Both the position numbers and the translations under genes were made by a program. From NCBI RefSeq assembly GCF_001039355.2, contig NW_019774613.1, positions 100,357 to 164,356 of the forward strand: a stretch of 64,000 nucleotides of DNA, written 5' to 3'. A model generated the notes under the pieces. It saw only the letters and a program-made list of their open reading frames with translations. It was not told the origin of the DNA and ran no database searches. How positions within the stretch are numbered: the first letter of the stretch is position 1; every line of letters starts with the position of its first letter. This stretch comes from Lingula anatina (Eukaryota > Brachiopoda > Lingulata > Lingulida > Lingulidae). Below are positions 35,598 through 44,652 of this stretch, one piece after another.

Positions 35598-37969
35598 AAA
35601 AAAGTAAAAGAAAAAGAAGAGGAGGAAGAAGAAAATCTACCCCCTTTCTTTATATAAACTCTAAAACACTCTGGTCCAAAAACTTAAGTCTACAAGTCTT
35701 TCAAGACCCAACGCAAATATCACTCACTAGACAGATTCTCAAAAAATTGACAAGAATTGGGCATGGGGCCAGTGTTAATGTCGCAGTTTGTCTTCGTGTC
35801 ATCAACATGGAATCCAACATGTGATGAATCAAAACAATTATAAAAGACATTTCTAAAACAAGAGAGTATCTCATCCTATCAAAATATCAATTGCTGTATA
35901 AACATGCTTGTTGCTTAAATAAATCAAACAAGTTTTTTAAAAATAATGCAAATATTCTTATAGTACTGACCTTTGTGAGGGGAAACTGAACGCTATGTTC
36001 TGACAACTAAGCTATCTAAACATTCCACCAGTTGCTTGAAATCTCACAAAAATATCACTGTTTCCATAAATATTGACATGCTTAACCTTGGTTTCAAGCG
36101 TTTCCTGCTACACAACAATTTATAGACACAATGTCACACAGAATGTTCCAGTGTGTGTGTGTGTGTGTGTGTGGGGGGGGGGGGGGGTATAGTTAAACAT
36201 CAAAATACACCCCTGAGGCTACCTTGCATATTACTGAAAACCTAGCCAAAAAAAAAAGATATTTTCCGAAACTAAAACTCACTTTCACAACAAAACTCCA
36301 GGGGTAAGAAGCACTTTCACACACATAAAAAAATTTTGCTAAAAAAAAGTCCCAACCTTGATAAATAATAGTTTGGTCCAATTCCTTCAGAATAAATATG
36401 AAATGGTCCATTAAAATAAGGCTATAACTGTGACAAAAACATTAACTGTTTCTTACTTTTTGTAAAAAAAAAAATCACCTAATATTCTCATTCAAGTAGG
36501 GTACTACAATTATATCCAAGATCAAAGGAGACTAAAAATTTCCACCAAAAATTTATAATCAACTCTCAACTTCAGCTTGTTTGTGAAACTTGTGCAGCAC
36601 CTATGGTAAAAACTTGAAAATTTGGTTGGTCTCAAAAATTTTGTCAGAAGATAATTCTCTGCAAACATTTTTTTTTTTCACTTTGAAAACTACATCAAAC
36701 TTTAAAATGTGCCTCTTGATAATTTTGGAAACTTGTCACCTGATATAGTCATGTTAAATTCATGCACTTTAAAAAATTAATTAATTTTCAAGTAACCAGA
36801 TTTTCAAGTTTTTTTACCGTAAGCCACCATTTATGGTCAAGCTACATGACAAAATGACTCCCAAAGCAACATAATTCTCCTAAAGCTGCTGGGTAAGAAA
36901 CGCCAACAGCCCAGACAACGTGCTGGTGTCACCAGCGCCATTTTATACTGTCATATCATTCACCTCGGACATGCCAATGTATAAATAAAATATCAAAGTC
37001 CTTTCCACTGCTGCATTCAACCATAGGGAGAATGGATGACAGCAGCATGTGAGGGTTTGAGTGTGCTCCATATCTAAAGCTTACTATGTAACATTCATGC
37101 AAAAATTTTTAATACTTACATTTAACCATTTAACAAAACGGCCTTAAATATCCGCAAAATGTTTAGAGACTGTCAGCATTGGAATGTGGAGCAATATCAT
37201 TATATCCTTTACGAAAAAGGAACTAATAAATTGTAGACTGCGCAAGATAATAAAGAAGAACATCTTTTTCTACGGTTTCAGAATGCATAAACTAATAATT
37301 CTCAGTCATTTGCAATGGTTTTAAGCACATTTTAATCACTTCAGTGGTTAATGATTTTGACCCAACTTATGCCTGCGTAGAAGCCCTCTAACAGCAAATA
37401 TTACAGCAGAGAGCTTAGACGTCAACGCCACTGGGATTCATCATTCTCTGCTGTGGACGGAGATCGACACTGGCACCAGTGACTTCAATATCTGCTTGAT
37501 ATCCCTCACCTTTCTCAGTATTAGAAACAATTTTTACAGGTTTCATAACAATAACATAAGTAAAAATCAAGATGTTGTCAGATAAGAAGAATTTACACTT
37601 CTAATTTTCTGAATACATTACTAGAATGCACATCTTAACCAACAACTAATAGTGAAATACTGAGTAACTGTATAATAGGGTGTAATTAATTAAGATAGAG
37701 CATGAATGCCTTTCTTTTAACTTTCCCCCTCTCTTATTTTGGCATTTCAGAAGCATCACATAGTAGTTATATTCAATTACCCTCAACAGAACTAAACTTT
37801 ACCTCAGAATTCCAGGACCACGTAACTCGAAAACATCGCGCATTGCGAACGAGCACAAGCATCTCGATTCCACAGCTTGCCCTATATAATACATTGTAGC
37901 CCCTATGTGTTATCGCTATTCGCAATACACATTGTTTTCCAGTTATGGAGCCGAGTTTTCCTTTTTACA

Positions 37970-38051
<82 letters not shown>

Positions 38052-41000
38052 CAGCTGACTGCTTTCACAATATACTGCAGACTACAAATTTTACATGTTG
38101 AAATCAAGTTGAACGCATCCAACACTTGGTTTTTAGGATAATCTACATTTCCTTCCTCATTTGCACCTGGCATGATTTCATTTTCATTTCTTTCTTTCTT
38201 TTCTGTTTTTCAAATCAGACTTTCGACAAAAATCAAATATTTACAACAAGATATTTTCATAACCAAACATATTAGCACACTAATATGCCCCTCATACAAA
38301 CCTTCTTTCTCTCCACACCAAATCATTCCATTCAATTCCTTCACATCTGAAGTGCTGGACGAAACTTATCTCTGTCTGGTATGAAATAGTCAAAATTTGT
38401 GGCCATAACCTTTCTTATGTCGAGGTCGTGTTGTTTTATTCTGAATGTAATTTTGAACAACAGTTTGAAGTCATAATGAAAACACAGGAGATGACAAGTG
38501 TTGGAGTCAAAACACCAGTTGAGTTTTCTTTGCCGACGTTCAGTGTTCACTGCACTGGAGACATGATGCACGACACGGATCATACAACACGGATCATATG
38601 TGGCACAGGGGAAGGTCTGCCAGAGTTGGTGTACAATCTGATGTTAGGTCAGACTAAATAGAGAAGATGTTTTTAAAACTAGTGGAACCGACTTTAATTT
38701 TGAAGAAATGAGAAAGATGAGCAGCACAGATCATATGTTGAAAGGGGGGGGGGGGGGGGGGGGAGTGTCAGTCGACACTCATGTACAATCTGATGTTAGA
38801 CCAGACAAAACTGAGATGTTTAACAAGATTGGATTTCAGTCAACTTTAACTTTGAAGAAGTCAGAGTTTCTTTATATGCAGCTTTTTTTTCTGCATATAG
38901 ATAAAAATGCTAGTTTGGTCATTAGGAAAAATTCACAGTTGACCCCAAAAAAAACGGTGTAGTTAAATCGTCATGCTCTAAAATGCCAGACTGTGGGTTT
39001 CACCCCACCCCATTTAGCTGTTATGCTTGTTAAGCATCATGTTTTTAATGCAAAAACAAAAATAAATTTCACCTACCAACTCTGTTTATAGAGTCGCTGC
39101 TCATTAACCAACTTATATACTTTTTGCCTGGACTTGCCAGTCTCCAAAAACACCATTTTACCTTTTTAAACTAAATTTCCTTTTTACAAATTTTACTTAC
39201 ATTGGTACTACCTATTGTGGATAATTACAATTTGATGTTGACTTTGCAGTTAAGCATAAAGTATTATTGCATCAGGATTGACAGTATCCTATATTTTTTT
39301 AAATATATGTCAATCATGTTATGAATGACGTAGAGTTCTTGCAATATAAAAAAATCAAATGTGCCAGGAGTTTTATTAAAAATCTGATGGTGCTGGTTTT
39401 GGAGCTTGTTCTGCATTTTAATCACAACATGAACCATCAGGCCAAACACAAAGAAGTACAATTACTCTTCACAAAATAATACAATTGTGCTCATTTTGCA
39501 AACTTGAACTTTTACATATCAAGTAAAATGGAAATATCATTTTGAAGTTATGGGGACAATGATACCCAAAAAAAACTTCATAATCACTATTATTTCTACA
39601 TTATACATATATGAAATTCCAACTTTTATCCTTCATCTTGTTTGCTGACTTATAAACCGTGCCACTTAAAAATGATAGGTTTATCAAACAGGAGGAAAAC
39701 ATTTAAATACAGTAATCATAGTTCATGTATGGATTATTTTTTATCTACAGTTATGCACCTCAAGGTTATCAAAATGCTATCTCTCAACCAACATCAGAAT
39801 CATTTGCCACATATGATTAAATTGGTGGTCAAGTTATCAGTGGTATTCATTCATATACTTCCAGGTAACATTTTAATTACTGTCACTCACAAGAGATAAG
39901 GGGAATTCGTGCCCGAGAATCAAAAGTGAACAGAACTTTTCACCACAGCCATGAGAAGAACAGTGTGCTACTATGTCATATGTCACATTTGCCAAAGTAT
40001 TACAGTATTGCTCGTCGTTGAAAGGAAATGCACTAAATACCAATGACCAACTTTTAGGCTTAATTTTTTTCCTTTGAAACCAGATCCTGTTGACTCTCTA
40101 CATAATGATCTTTGATTTGACGTGCATGAAACTACCCTGTGTAAAACATTGCATTGACACTGTCAATACTCAATGACTTACCTTGTGTATATATTGTCAT
40201 TGTTGACATACTGTTCTAGACGCTGTAAGGGAGTTAACAGATCTTCCTGACCCTGTTCATAATCTCCACCAAATAAGATGTCATCACCTGTGCACATACG
40301 TTAAAAACATTTATTTAAAAATTATTAATAAACTGAAATAGTATCAAAATGAGTGATTAAAAATGGTAGTGACAGTCAGATATGTTAAGTGGATTCCCAA
40401 CTTAAAATTGTCTTTGAGAGAGGATTCTGATCAATTCTTTGAGGAATCTTAACTTCAATATGTACACAGACACTGATTTTGAAGAAACAGAAAAATAAAG
40501 AGGGGCACTTAAATAGGCAGTAACAAAGAAATAATTAATTCATCACTGTAATATAAATTCATTACAATTTTACTTCAATGCCAGATAAAATTTGCTGTAT
40601 CCCAAAATAATGAGTTAAGAAATTTAAATATGCACTGGAGTATGTTTTGAATTTGTTGGCTAATCCCGTTTCAAACAGTACATAACATAAACTAAGAAGG
40701 ATTATCTGAATTTATATTCTTGGATACTAATCCTTGGAATTTAAGGGGAAATTGCTTTAATTTACGCGAAAAATATCATTTTTGTATTTTTCTGACTGTC
40801 TCATTTTTTTTTTTAATTTATTAACATAATTGGTATAAATATATATATATAATGCACCAAAGATTATACAGTATACTGGTAACTGCAATAAAATGTATAT
40901 ATGCATGTGATTTGAAAGGAGAGAGGGGAAATAAAAACAAAGAAAACACCTTAGTTTAACAATGTTGTATATTAAAGCAGGCATTAAAGCTATGTATTTA

Positions 41001-41574
41001 GTAAGGGCTAGTGGTCTTAAGGTTTAATATCCCAACTAGAACAACCACTTCTATACATCATACCATTTTAGCTTCCCTTTCAAGAGTTAAAAACCATAAC
41101 AGCAAAATTGCAATTAACTTGAGATGAAAATGCAAGGAATGCATGTAGTTATTTTAGACAGCAAGAGCAAAGGCCTCAAAGAGCAAAACCAAATACTTTT
41201 GGGGTAATGGTGAGTGATACTTGAAAGTTGGTGAAAACCTTAACTCTTTTGGCGATGGTATAATTGCCCCTCCTTAGTTATATATACAGCACAAAAGGAC
41301 ATAAAATAAGAGAAAGAGATAATTTACAAAGGGCACCTCTCAGTGAATATATTGTCTTTGGTTGAATGAAATTTGTAAATTGCGTTTTCTTGGGGCACTT
41401 GCTGTAGGGACTAAGGCAAATTATTCAGACACTTACCGTCACCAAGGGGATCCTCTGCATCATCTTGATAAAATTCTATGTCTGAAATGTAATTAAACTT
41501 TGACTTAACCTGGATGCAAACAAAGAAATCATTGAGAAAATTACAATAAAATTTGAGGAGTACTCACCCGCCAT
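19604..41574 (-). CDS. PPP4R1: PPP4R1, protein phosphatase 4 regulatory subunit 1 (20 exons, 1053 aa)
   Basis: Minus-strand exons in order: 41574-41568, 41481-41437, 40287-40182, 34588-34482, 34073-33925, 32944-32884, 32419-32334, 29018-28914, 28395-28330, 27309-27151, 26396-26269, 26050-25095, 24063-23933, 23413-23228, 22783-22622, 22367-22267, 21924-21804, 21044-20929, 20515-20355 and 19812-19604. All borders are GT/AG, phases join, and the total is 3162 nt. PPP4R1 is a HEAT-repeat scaffold binding the PP4 catalytic subunit. Family hallmarks read in order are RQMVARGLLDTLR, ELMEQVPHIAMFCQENR, RKTSQAALLVLLEQEL, VCAANFGEMCSVVG, VWNVRKACAECF, RWVRMAAFQALGPFIS, YWRTPLPQLDL, WKVRRTLAFSIHELA, DLDEVRVGVLTHLADFLK and DNSRNWRFREEL. 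HEAT blocks cover roughly residues 65-340 and 700-1030, separated by a disordered acidic region. The last exon may have an alternative end (see findings). Confidence 0.95.
19793..20030 (-). repeat. Tandem duplication copying the exon 20 acceptor region
   Basis: The sequence around the exon 20 start (GTGTAACTGGTGAAATAGTC on the plus strand, at about 19793-19813) recurs at 19941-19960, and the flanking intron (GGTCCATTTG, GAATGTAAAAT, TAATTATAT) is copied in the same order. The period is 147 bp. The copy keeps an AG acceptor (plus 19960-19961) and about 19 nt of exon before diverging. Confidence 0.75.
20317..20338. repeat. 22-bp poly-G tract (plus strand)
   Basis: An uninterrupted run of 22 G lies 15 bp from the exon 19 donor, inside intron 19 of PPP4R1. 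On the transcribed strand it reads as C22, just downstream of the 5' splice site. Confidence 0.95.
21028..21240 (-). repeat. Three tandem copies of the exon 18 acceptor region
   Basis: Units of about 87-91 bp start with the 5' end of exon 18 and its upstream intron (plus-strand blocks TCAAAATCACAGCCAAC and AAGAACAGAGT). The exon-start copies lie at 21044 (used), 21131 (AG kept) and 21222 (AG lost, now TG). Each copy carries about 36 nt of exon-like sequence. Read from 21131 it gives LAAILKSFLNDSV then a stop, against LAVILRCFNESG in the real exon. Confidence 0.8.
22468..22512. repeat. GA microsatellite
   Basis: An uninterrupted GA dinucleotide repeat of about 22 units lies in PPP4R1 intron 15. 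Confidence 0.95.
23085..23120 (-). other. Candidate 36-nt in-frame fused mini-exon in PPP4R1 intron 14
   Basis: On the minus strand an ACATTTTAG acceptor is followed by 36 nt encoding WKMRHMLAFSIQ and a gtacac donor. Its start copies exon 15 (WKVRRTLAFSI) and its end copies exon 14 (NIQ before its donor). Nearby intron sequence is also duplicated (TTTCATTAAGA near 23000 and 23157). Both borders are phase 0, so inclusion keeps the frame. Use is unproven; it may be a fossil of an unequal tandem duplication. Confidence 0.5.
23704..23897. repeat. MITE family C, copy 1 (PPP4R1 intron 13)
   Basis: Terminal inverted repeats are CCCTGTTTCACAA on the left and TTGTGAAACTGGG on the right. A second inverted pair inside is GGTTCCCTGGCTAAG against GAGCCAGAGAACTGAC. 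It shares GCACTCTCATGGAAATCCTA and surrounding sequence with copy 2 near 33.7 kb. It is about 194 bp and non-coding. Confidence 0.7.
25095..26050 (-). CDS. PPP4R1: PPP4R1 exon 12, large disordered central exon
   Basis: This 956-nt exon is six or more times longer than its neighbours and encodes residues about 340-658. It opens with a Lys/Glu/Asn-rich acidic segment (NKSDGEKKGEEGNPEGTKEG) and continues through Ser/Asp-rich sequence (SSDPDSDDVINACDTPSE). It contains the conserved family block FSSFNYWRTPLPQLDLHLDI and a late acidic stretch (SSSGDGDLELSDEGEV). The human protein also has a long low-complexity insertion here with the same WRTPLP block, so this is the linker between the two HEAT halves. 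The donor is taken at 25094-25093 (TAG|gtaaac) because only that phase joins exon 13. Confidence 0.92.
27631..27735. repeat. Two-copy tandem repeat, 60-bp unit
   Basis: AAGTGAGTGACTGTACGTGT at 27631 recurs in diverged form from 27691, each copy followed by CAGTACACAAGTTGA-like sequence. It lies in PPP4R1 intron 9, between exon 9 and exon 10. Confidence 0.7.
28595..28805. repeat. Repeat family B, copy 1 (PPP4R1 intron 8)
   Basis: It shares ordered blocks with 34108-34320: TTTTCCCAGCAAA, GTCCAGC, TTGGAC, CCAGCATCAC, TTTTCAAAGAC, GCTTATGG, CTTTAGGCA and ACTTGGACT-like sequence. It is about 210 bp and non-coding. GTCCAGC / GCTGGACG is an internal inverted pair. The class is unknown. Confidence 0.65.
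29347..29420 (-). ncRNA. mir-2: mir-2 family precursor, fifth mir-2 in the cluster
   Basis: The minus-strand 3p arm at 29376-29354 starts UAUCACAGCC, the miR-2 family seed, and ends UGAUGAGC. The hairpin pairs TGTGAT with ATCACA and CATCAAAG-side sequence with the opposite arm; the stem base CCAATAGC pairs with GCTATGG. The loop is about 18 nt. It lies in PPP4R1 intron 7 in the host orientation. Arm choice (3p) follows the known family. Confidence 0.9.
30020..30095 (-). ncRNA. mir-2: mir-2 family precursor, fourth mir-2 in the cluster
   Basis: The mature 3p sequence lies at 30049-30027 (minus) and is identical over 23 nt to the one at 29376-29354. The opposite arm CATAACACAG pairs with CTGTGATATG across an 11-nt loop, and the basal AGC/GCT pairing continues. 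The precursor arms differ from the neighbours while the mature sequence is fixed, as expected for a miRNA. Confidence 0.9.
30353..30436 (-). ncRNA. mir-2: mir-2 family precursor, third mir-2 in the cluster
   Basis: The mature 3p lies at 30387-30365 (minus) with the same 23-nt sequence as the two downstream copies. It has the best-paired stem of the set: GTGTTGTGT pairs with ACACAACAC at the base, CAAAG with CTTTG, and TGTGATAGG with CCTGTCACA (one G-U) below a 13-nt loop. Confidence 0.93.
30871..30950 (-). ncRNA. mir-2: Divergent mir-2 family precursor, second mir-2 in the cluster
   Basis: The mature 3p lies at 30901-30879 (minus). It keeps the seed and core UAUCACAGCCUGCUU but ends GGAUCAGA instead of UGAUGAGC. 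The opposite arm (TACCACTGCCACTTAGACC on the plus strand) pairs with few mismatches, and its base overlaps the first unit of a 53-bp tandem repeat. It resembles the miR-2d-type variant known from lophotrochozoans (from memory). Confidence 0.85.
30932..31090. repeat. Three-copy 53-bp tandem repeat beside a mir-2 hairpin
   Basis: Units start at 30932, 30985 and 31038, sharing GACCAAACC, AGTCATCATGT and AGGTGGAGCCACCAGCT; a partial echo with CAACCAGGTGGAGCAAC lies near 31136. The first two units are nearly identical. GGTGGAGCCACC is self-complementary. Confidence 0.85.
31460..31527 (-). ncRNA. mir-2: mir-2/mir-13-like precursor, first mir-2 in the cluster
   Basis: The mature 3p lies at 31485-31463 (minus), starting UAUCACAGCCAGUUUUG and ending AUGAGC. 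It differs from the three identical copies only in the middle. CTGG at the base pairs with CCAG, and GCAT with ATGC at the loop. It lies about 0.5 kb downstream of mir-71 on the host strand. Confidence 0.88.
31955..32024 (-). ncRNA. mir-71: mir-71 precursor
   Basis: On the minus strand the 5p arm at 32017-31995 starts UGAAAGACAUGGGUAGUGAG and continues AUG, which is the miR-71 sequence as I know it. The 3p arm TCACTACCGTGTCTTTTGC (around 31980-31962) pairs along its length, with a loop of about 12-15 nt. It is the first hairpin in transcription order, upstream of five mir-2 hairpins in PPP4R1 intron 7. Confidence 0.95.
32040..32152. repeat. Two-copy 55-bp tandem repeat
   Basis: TTTTTAATATGGTGGCC at 32040 recurs as TTTTTAATATAGTGGCC at 32095. 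Both are followed by TCTCC-ATGCCTCCTCAGCGGTGAC. It lies just upstream (host sense) of mir-71. Confidence 0.85.
32440..32660. repeat. Possible diverged repeat family B copy
   Basis: It has a layout similar to family B (CAGCC, GGCCAGCC, CCTATATTTC, GATGGCTGAATGGCTGAC, TTGGACTCCCTG, then GTACCCC) but low identity. It lies in PPP4R1 intron 6. It could be an unrelated inverted-repeat element. Confidence 0.4.
33681..33861. repeat. MITE family C, copy 2 (PPP4R1 intron 5)
   Basis: The same internal blocks as copy 1 are present (ACCAAGGTTAC, CCTATCAGGAGCA, CAGCACTCTCATGGAAATCC). Terminal sequences TCCAGTT...TTTCACAAAA and AAAACTGGGG form a diverged inverted pair. The inner pair CAATTTCCCTAGCT / AGCCAAGGAACTGAC is clear. 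Confidence 0.7.
33861..33941 (-). repeat. 39-bp tandem duplication spanning the exon 5 donor
   Basis: The units at 33861-33899 and 33900-33938 are near-identical. Each contains the last 17 nt of exon 5 (TGGATACAAATGGACAG on the minus strand) and the gtaggtgaca donor. The exon normally ends at 33925. An equivalent donor 39 nt further (exon end 33886) extends the frame by 13 residues, VGDTWCHLDTNGQ, without a stop. Confidence 0.9.
34108..34320. repeat. Repeat family B, copy 2 (PPP4R1 intron 4)
   Basis: This is a counterpart of the element at 28595-28805 in the same orientation, with TTTTCCCAGCAAAATGTCCA, CATTTGGAC, CCAGCATCAC, TTTTCAAAGACAG and GCTTATGG in the same order. It is about 210 bp and non-coding. 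Confidence 0.65.
35282..35311. repeat. GA microsatellite
   Basis: About 15 GA units in PPP4R1 intron 3. Confidence 0.95.
35554..35594. repeat. GA microsatellite
   Basis: About 20 GA units followed by purine-rich AAG/GAA sequence; a purine tract of about 75 bp in total in PPP4R1 intron 3. Confidence 0.95.
36150..36187. repeat. GT repeat running into a poly-G tract
   Basis: About 11 GT units pass directly into G15. Confidence 0.95.
37971..38048. repeat. Compound GT/AT microsatellite
   Basis: About 25 GT units followed by about 13 AT units; alternating purine-pyrimidine sequence of about 78 bp. Confidence 0.95.
38744..38763. repeat. 20-bp poly-G tract
   Basis: Uninterrupted G20 in PPP4R1 intron 3. 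Related text flanks it on both sides (TGTACAATCTGATGTTAG near 38628-38648 and again near 38781-38798), so it sits inside a local duplication. Confidence 0.85.
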
Positions 41575-41720
41575 ATTGAAATCCCCTACTGCACAGCGTC
41601 GGAAGTTGTGATTGGTCGACCGCGATGTAAGCGGCACGCTGATTGCACAATTGGTTCATAAACGAAAATGTCATCCCGAGCATAGGTCATCTTCTCTGTC
41701 GCATTCGCAATCACACTGCT
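41575..41720 (-). promoter_or_regulatory. PPP4R1: PPP4R1 5' UTR / TATA-less promoter
   Basis: This region is upstream of the ATG at 41574. Two inverted CCAAT boxes appear as ATTGG on the plus strand (41611-41615 and 41650-41654), and an ETS-type CGGAAGT lies at 41600-41606. CpG dinucleotides are denser than in surrounding sequence. There is no TATA box, as is typical of a broadly expressed gene. The transcription start is not determined. Confidence 0.5.
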
Positions 41721-43941
41721 TCTCTATGCATTATCTCTGACAGAGGTGAAATAAAACTTAGAGTAGAACTGTAAGTTGACAGATGTCACATAAGCAGAGA
41801 CACAGAAAGAGAAAGAGAGTAACAGGTAGTTTCCACAAACAGACCATTTTTTAAGGAAATTTCATTGTCAAAATCTTCAAGTGTCATGTGTTGGTTACAA
41901 TATTTTGCTTTAGGCAAGTTAATTTCTTTCTAATTTATTATTCACCTTTATACACCTTGATAAGATAAATAGTACCAGGTTGTACATAGATCTGTTCAGT
42001 GCTTGACTCTGTAACTTAGACGAAACATCTTGCATTTAACTTTTCAGACAAAAATCGATGAAAAGTTTCATTCATTCTAGGCCACTAAGGTTACTGTACA
42101 TGATAACACATGCAGTGCATTTACCTGCTTTAGTGAACTTCCACCTGTATATTGCGCCTTGTCAGCCTTAAAACTTTATAGCCTCAGATATGGCCAGATA
42201 GAAAACTGTTAGTGTTAAAGGTGAAAATATGAATAGATTCAGTCTCATTCAGATTCAGATTCTTTATTGATAAACACCTTCACATACTGTACAAGGTACA
42301 ACCAAGAACAGCACAGCTACTATAGTACTAGTAACTATAACATAGCACAAACAAATAAATAGATAAATATAGATTATCATATTGTTGATATATGGCTATT
42401 TAAACCACTTATCATAATTTTTTTTATGGCACTTAAATTAAAGACTTTTAACACTTTTAAAAAAGCATTTCTATTGAAAGTTCTTCATTCAATTTCGATA
42501 CAATTTTGTTAATTGGACAGACTTTTAGAACCAAATCTTTCATTTCATTTTTTTTTCCCTAAAATCTACTGGTCCATATCTGGATTCGGTAGTCTACATT
42601 TAAATTTCATTCATTTTTTATTGATTTGTTATAGGATAGGACCCAACCATACACTGAACAGCAACTGATATGAAATGATAATACTGTACATGTACGTACC
42701 ATCAAAACCTGCTGCCGTATGTACACATACAGTACTGCAACAAATGGTTGTCCACTACACTGAGCAAATGAACTCTCAAACTGGCACTGCTGTGAATATA
42801 CGAGTTCTAGTGTTGAAATCAAAGAGGCCAAAAGATGAGCAGTTTCTGGTGGAAGAAGCCATGTACTTTAAAACTGAAAATCAAGGATGCATAGGGAATG
42901 GGTGAACTTGTTCCTAAGGTGATTATTTTACCAACTGTTTGTGGTGATAAGTAGAGTATTTGGTCATCTTATTGGAGCAACCAAATTCAGGAGAGGGAGC
43001 AGTCCTCAAAAATGTATGGGATCTCCCTCATCCCCCCCCCCCTCCCCCAACCGCCCATTGAATTTAACTGGTTTTCCCCCCACCACCTCTCACCATTAAA
43101 TCTAACATACTGGGATACCTTAATTGTATCAACAGAAGCTATTTTATAACCCAAGCAGATCAGATCCCCTTCTATCTTGTAATTTATCAGTAGTTTATCA
43201 ATGTTATGCCAGTAATACTACTGGCAGGATGACTTTGATGATAGCCAAGTGACTCTAAGTTTTGAAGTTACAACCAGCTTGTTTCCTTTCTTTTTCTTAG
43301 TTTCATTAAAAAAAATAAAAATTGCTGCGATATCAGAATTTTGAATCAAAACAAGGTGTATACTTTTCCTCTAGTAAATGTCTTCTGTCTCCATTTACCT
43401 GCATCTGCATTTGTGATCATGACTTAAAAATAATTATGTGATAAATTATGTATTATGAATTGAATTGAATGACAATTTAAATTTTTTCCAGGAAAGGAAA
43501 CTATAGTATACCAGCCACAGAGTGCAAACCCTTGGGTGTTAAAACCAATGTATTGCTGCCCAAAAGGATATATATACTGTAGCTACTGCAGTTCTCTACA
43601 GGGGAAGATTGAGGCCGTCTTCTGGGTTTTCGGGAAGACGGTCAGATTCTCATGTTAACATTCTAATTTTTTCTGTTGAAAGACCATCAAGAATGGAGGA
43701 TGGATCAACAAAAATAATTTGAAAGACAGTCAGAAAATATCTCTGGATCTGCCCCTGACTGCTCTAGAAGAAAGCACAATCGTGGAGGGCACTATACCCA
43801 AGGTTGTACATGGCGTATTTAACAGCTGATCAACCACTCTGTGCAGCAAATGCATTCTCGATAGACTTGGCAAACAATAATAATATACCAATACACACAA
43901 ACGCACTCCCTGGGAGCTGCCTTATGTAACAGCTGACTGCT

Positions 43942-44190
43942 TTAAGCCTAGGTCCCAACCGAACGTACAGGCTGCTACGTGCGTGTGGTCTATGGCCAAA
44001 AAAATGGGGAAAACGTGGGAGTTCGTGCGTGAGGAGCGTGTCCATTGTGCGACTTTTGGAGGACACAAACAGCACGTCGAAACTTTTCACCACTGTACTT
44101 GATTTCTTCCCTGCGATCTAGCTACATCCTAGCCGAACGCAAGGAACCTAAAAACCATGCGTCCAAAACGTAGTTGGGACCTAGGCTTTA
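43942..44190. repeat. MITE with TTA target duplication (PIF/Harbinger-like)
   Basis: The left end AGCCTAGGTCCCAAC (from 43945) is inverted exactly as GTTGGGACCTAGGCT (to 44187). TTA flanks both sides (43942-43944 and 44188-44190). The element is 243 bp. The interior has no transposase. A 3-bp TTA duplication is typical of PIF/Harbinger elements. Confidence 0.75.
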
Positions 44191-44604
44191 TTATGGCAGA
44201 AGCTGTGTCAATCTATGACATCAATTTGGCCAGTAGCAGAGCACACAATTTTTTCTATAACATCTTAATTTGCTCTGTCCTGCTATTTACTTTATTTGTT
44301 TTTATTTCTGGAGATCAAGAGGTCTGTCTGTTTGTGGCATTCATTCTGACATGTGGCAGGTGGGCACGGATGCTCACTTTGTATGTTCAAGTGTAGATTA
44401 AGTAACCATAGTCTACCAGCAAATCAATTTACCTGTGTTTTAGGCTACTTGAACATAGGGCATTTACTGATTGTTGAAATCGAGACGGTTTTGGTCTGCT
44501 GATAAACTAGCTTGTGCTTGCAGTAGTGGAACATCACTGTTTAGCTTATTAAGTTATTTAAAAATATTCAGTTTTCTTAGTAACTTTTATTTTCATATAT
44601 ATAT

Positions 44605-44652
44605 CTGATAAACTGGATATATATATTTTCATATATATATCCAGTTTATCAG
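44605..44652. repeat. Perfect 22-bp inverted repeat with 4-nt loop
   Basis: CTGATAAACTGGATATATAT plus AT at 44605-44626 is exactly inverted at 44631-44652, separated by TTTC. It would form a near-perfect hairpin or cruciform. It is AT-rich and not followed by a T-run. Its function is unknown. Confidence 0.9.

Larger units (their letters stand above)
34589..40181 (-). other. PPP4R1 intron 3 (5.6 kb), repeat-bearing
   Basis: I see no exon-like sequence between exon 3 and exon 4. It contains an ATC run near 34797-34819, GA repeats at 35282-35311 and 35554-35594, a GT-plus-G tract at 36150-36187, a GT/AT compound repeat at 37971-38048 and a G20 run at 38744-38763. Confidence 0.7.

Noticed and set aside
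37402-37460. ACAGCAGAGA / TCTCTGCTGT inverted pair as a candidate pre-miRNA
   Set aside because: Only 10 bp pair and the interior does not continue the stem; too weak for a precursor.
37877-38141. Val-Cys and Ile-Tyr repeat frames
   Set aside because: They are translations of the GT/AT compound microsatellite in a PPP4R1 intron.
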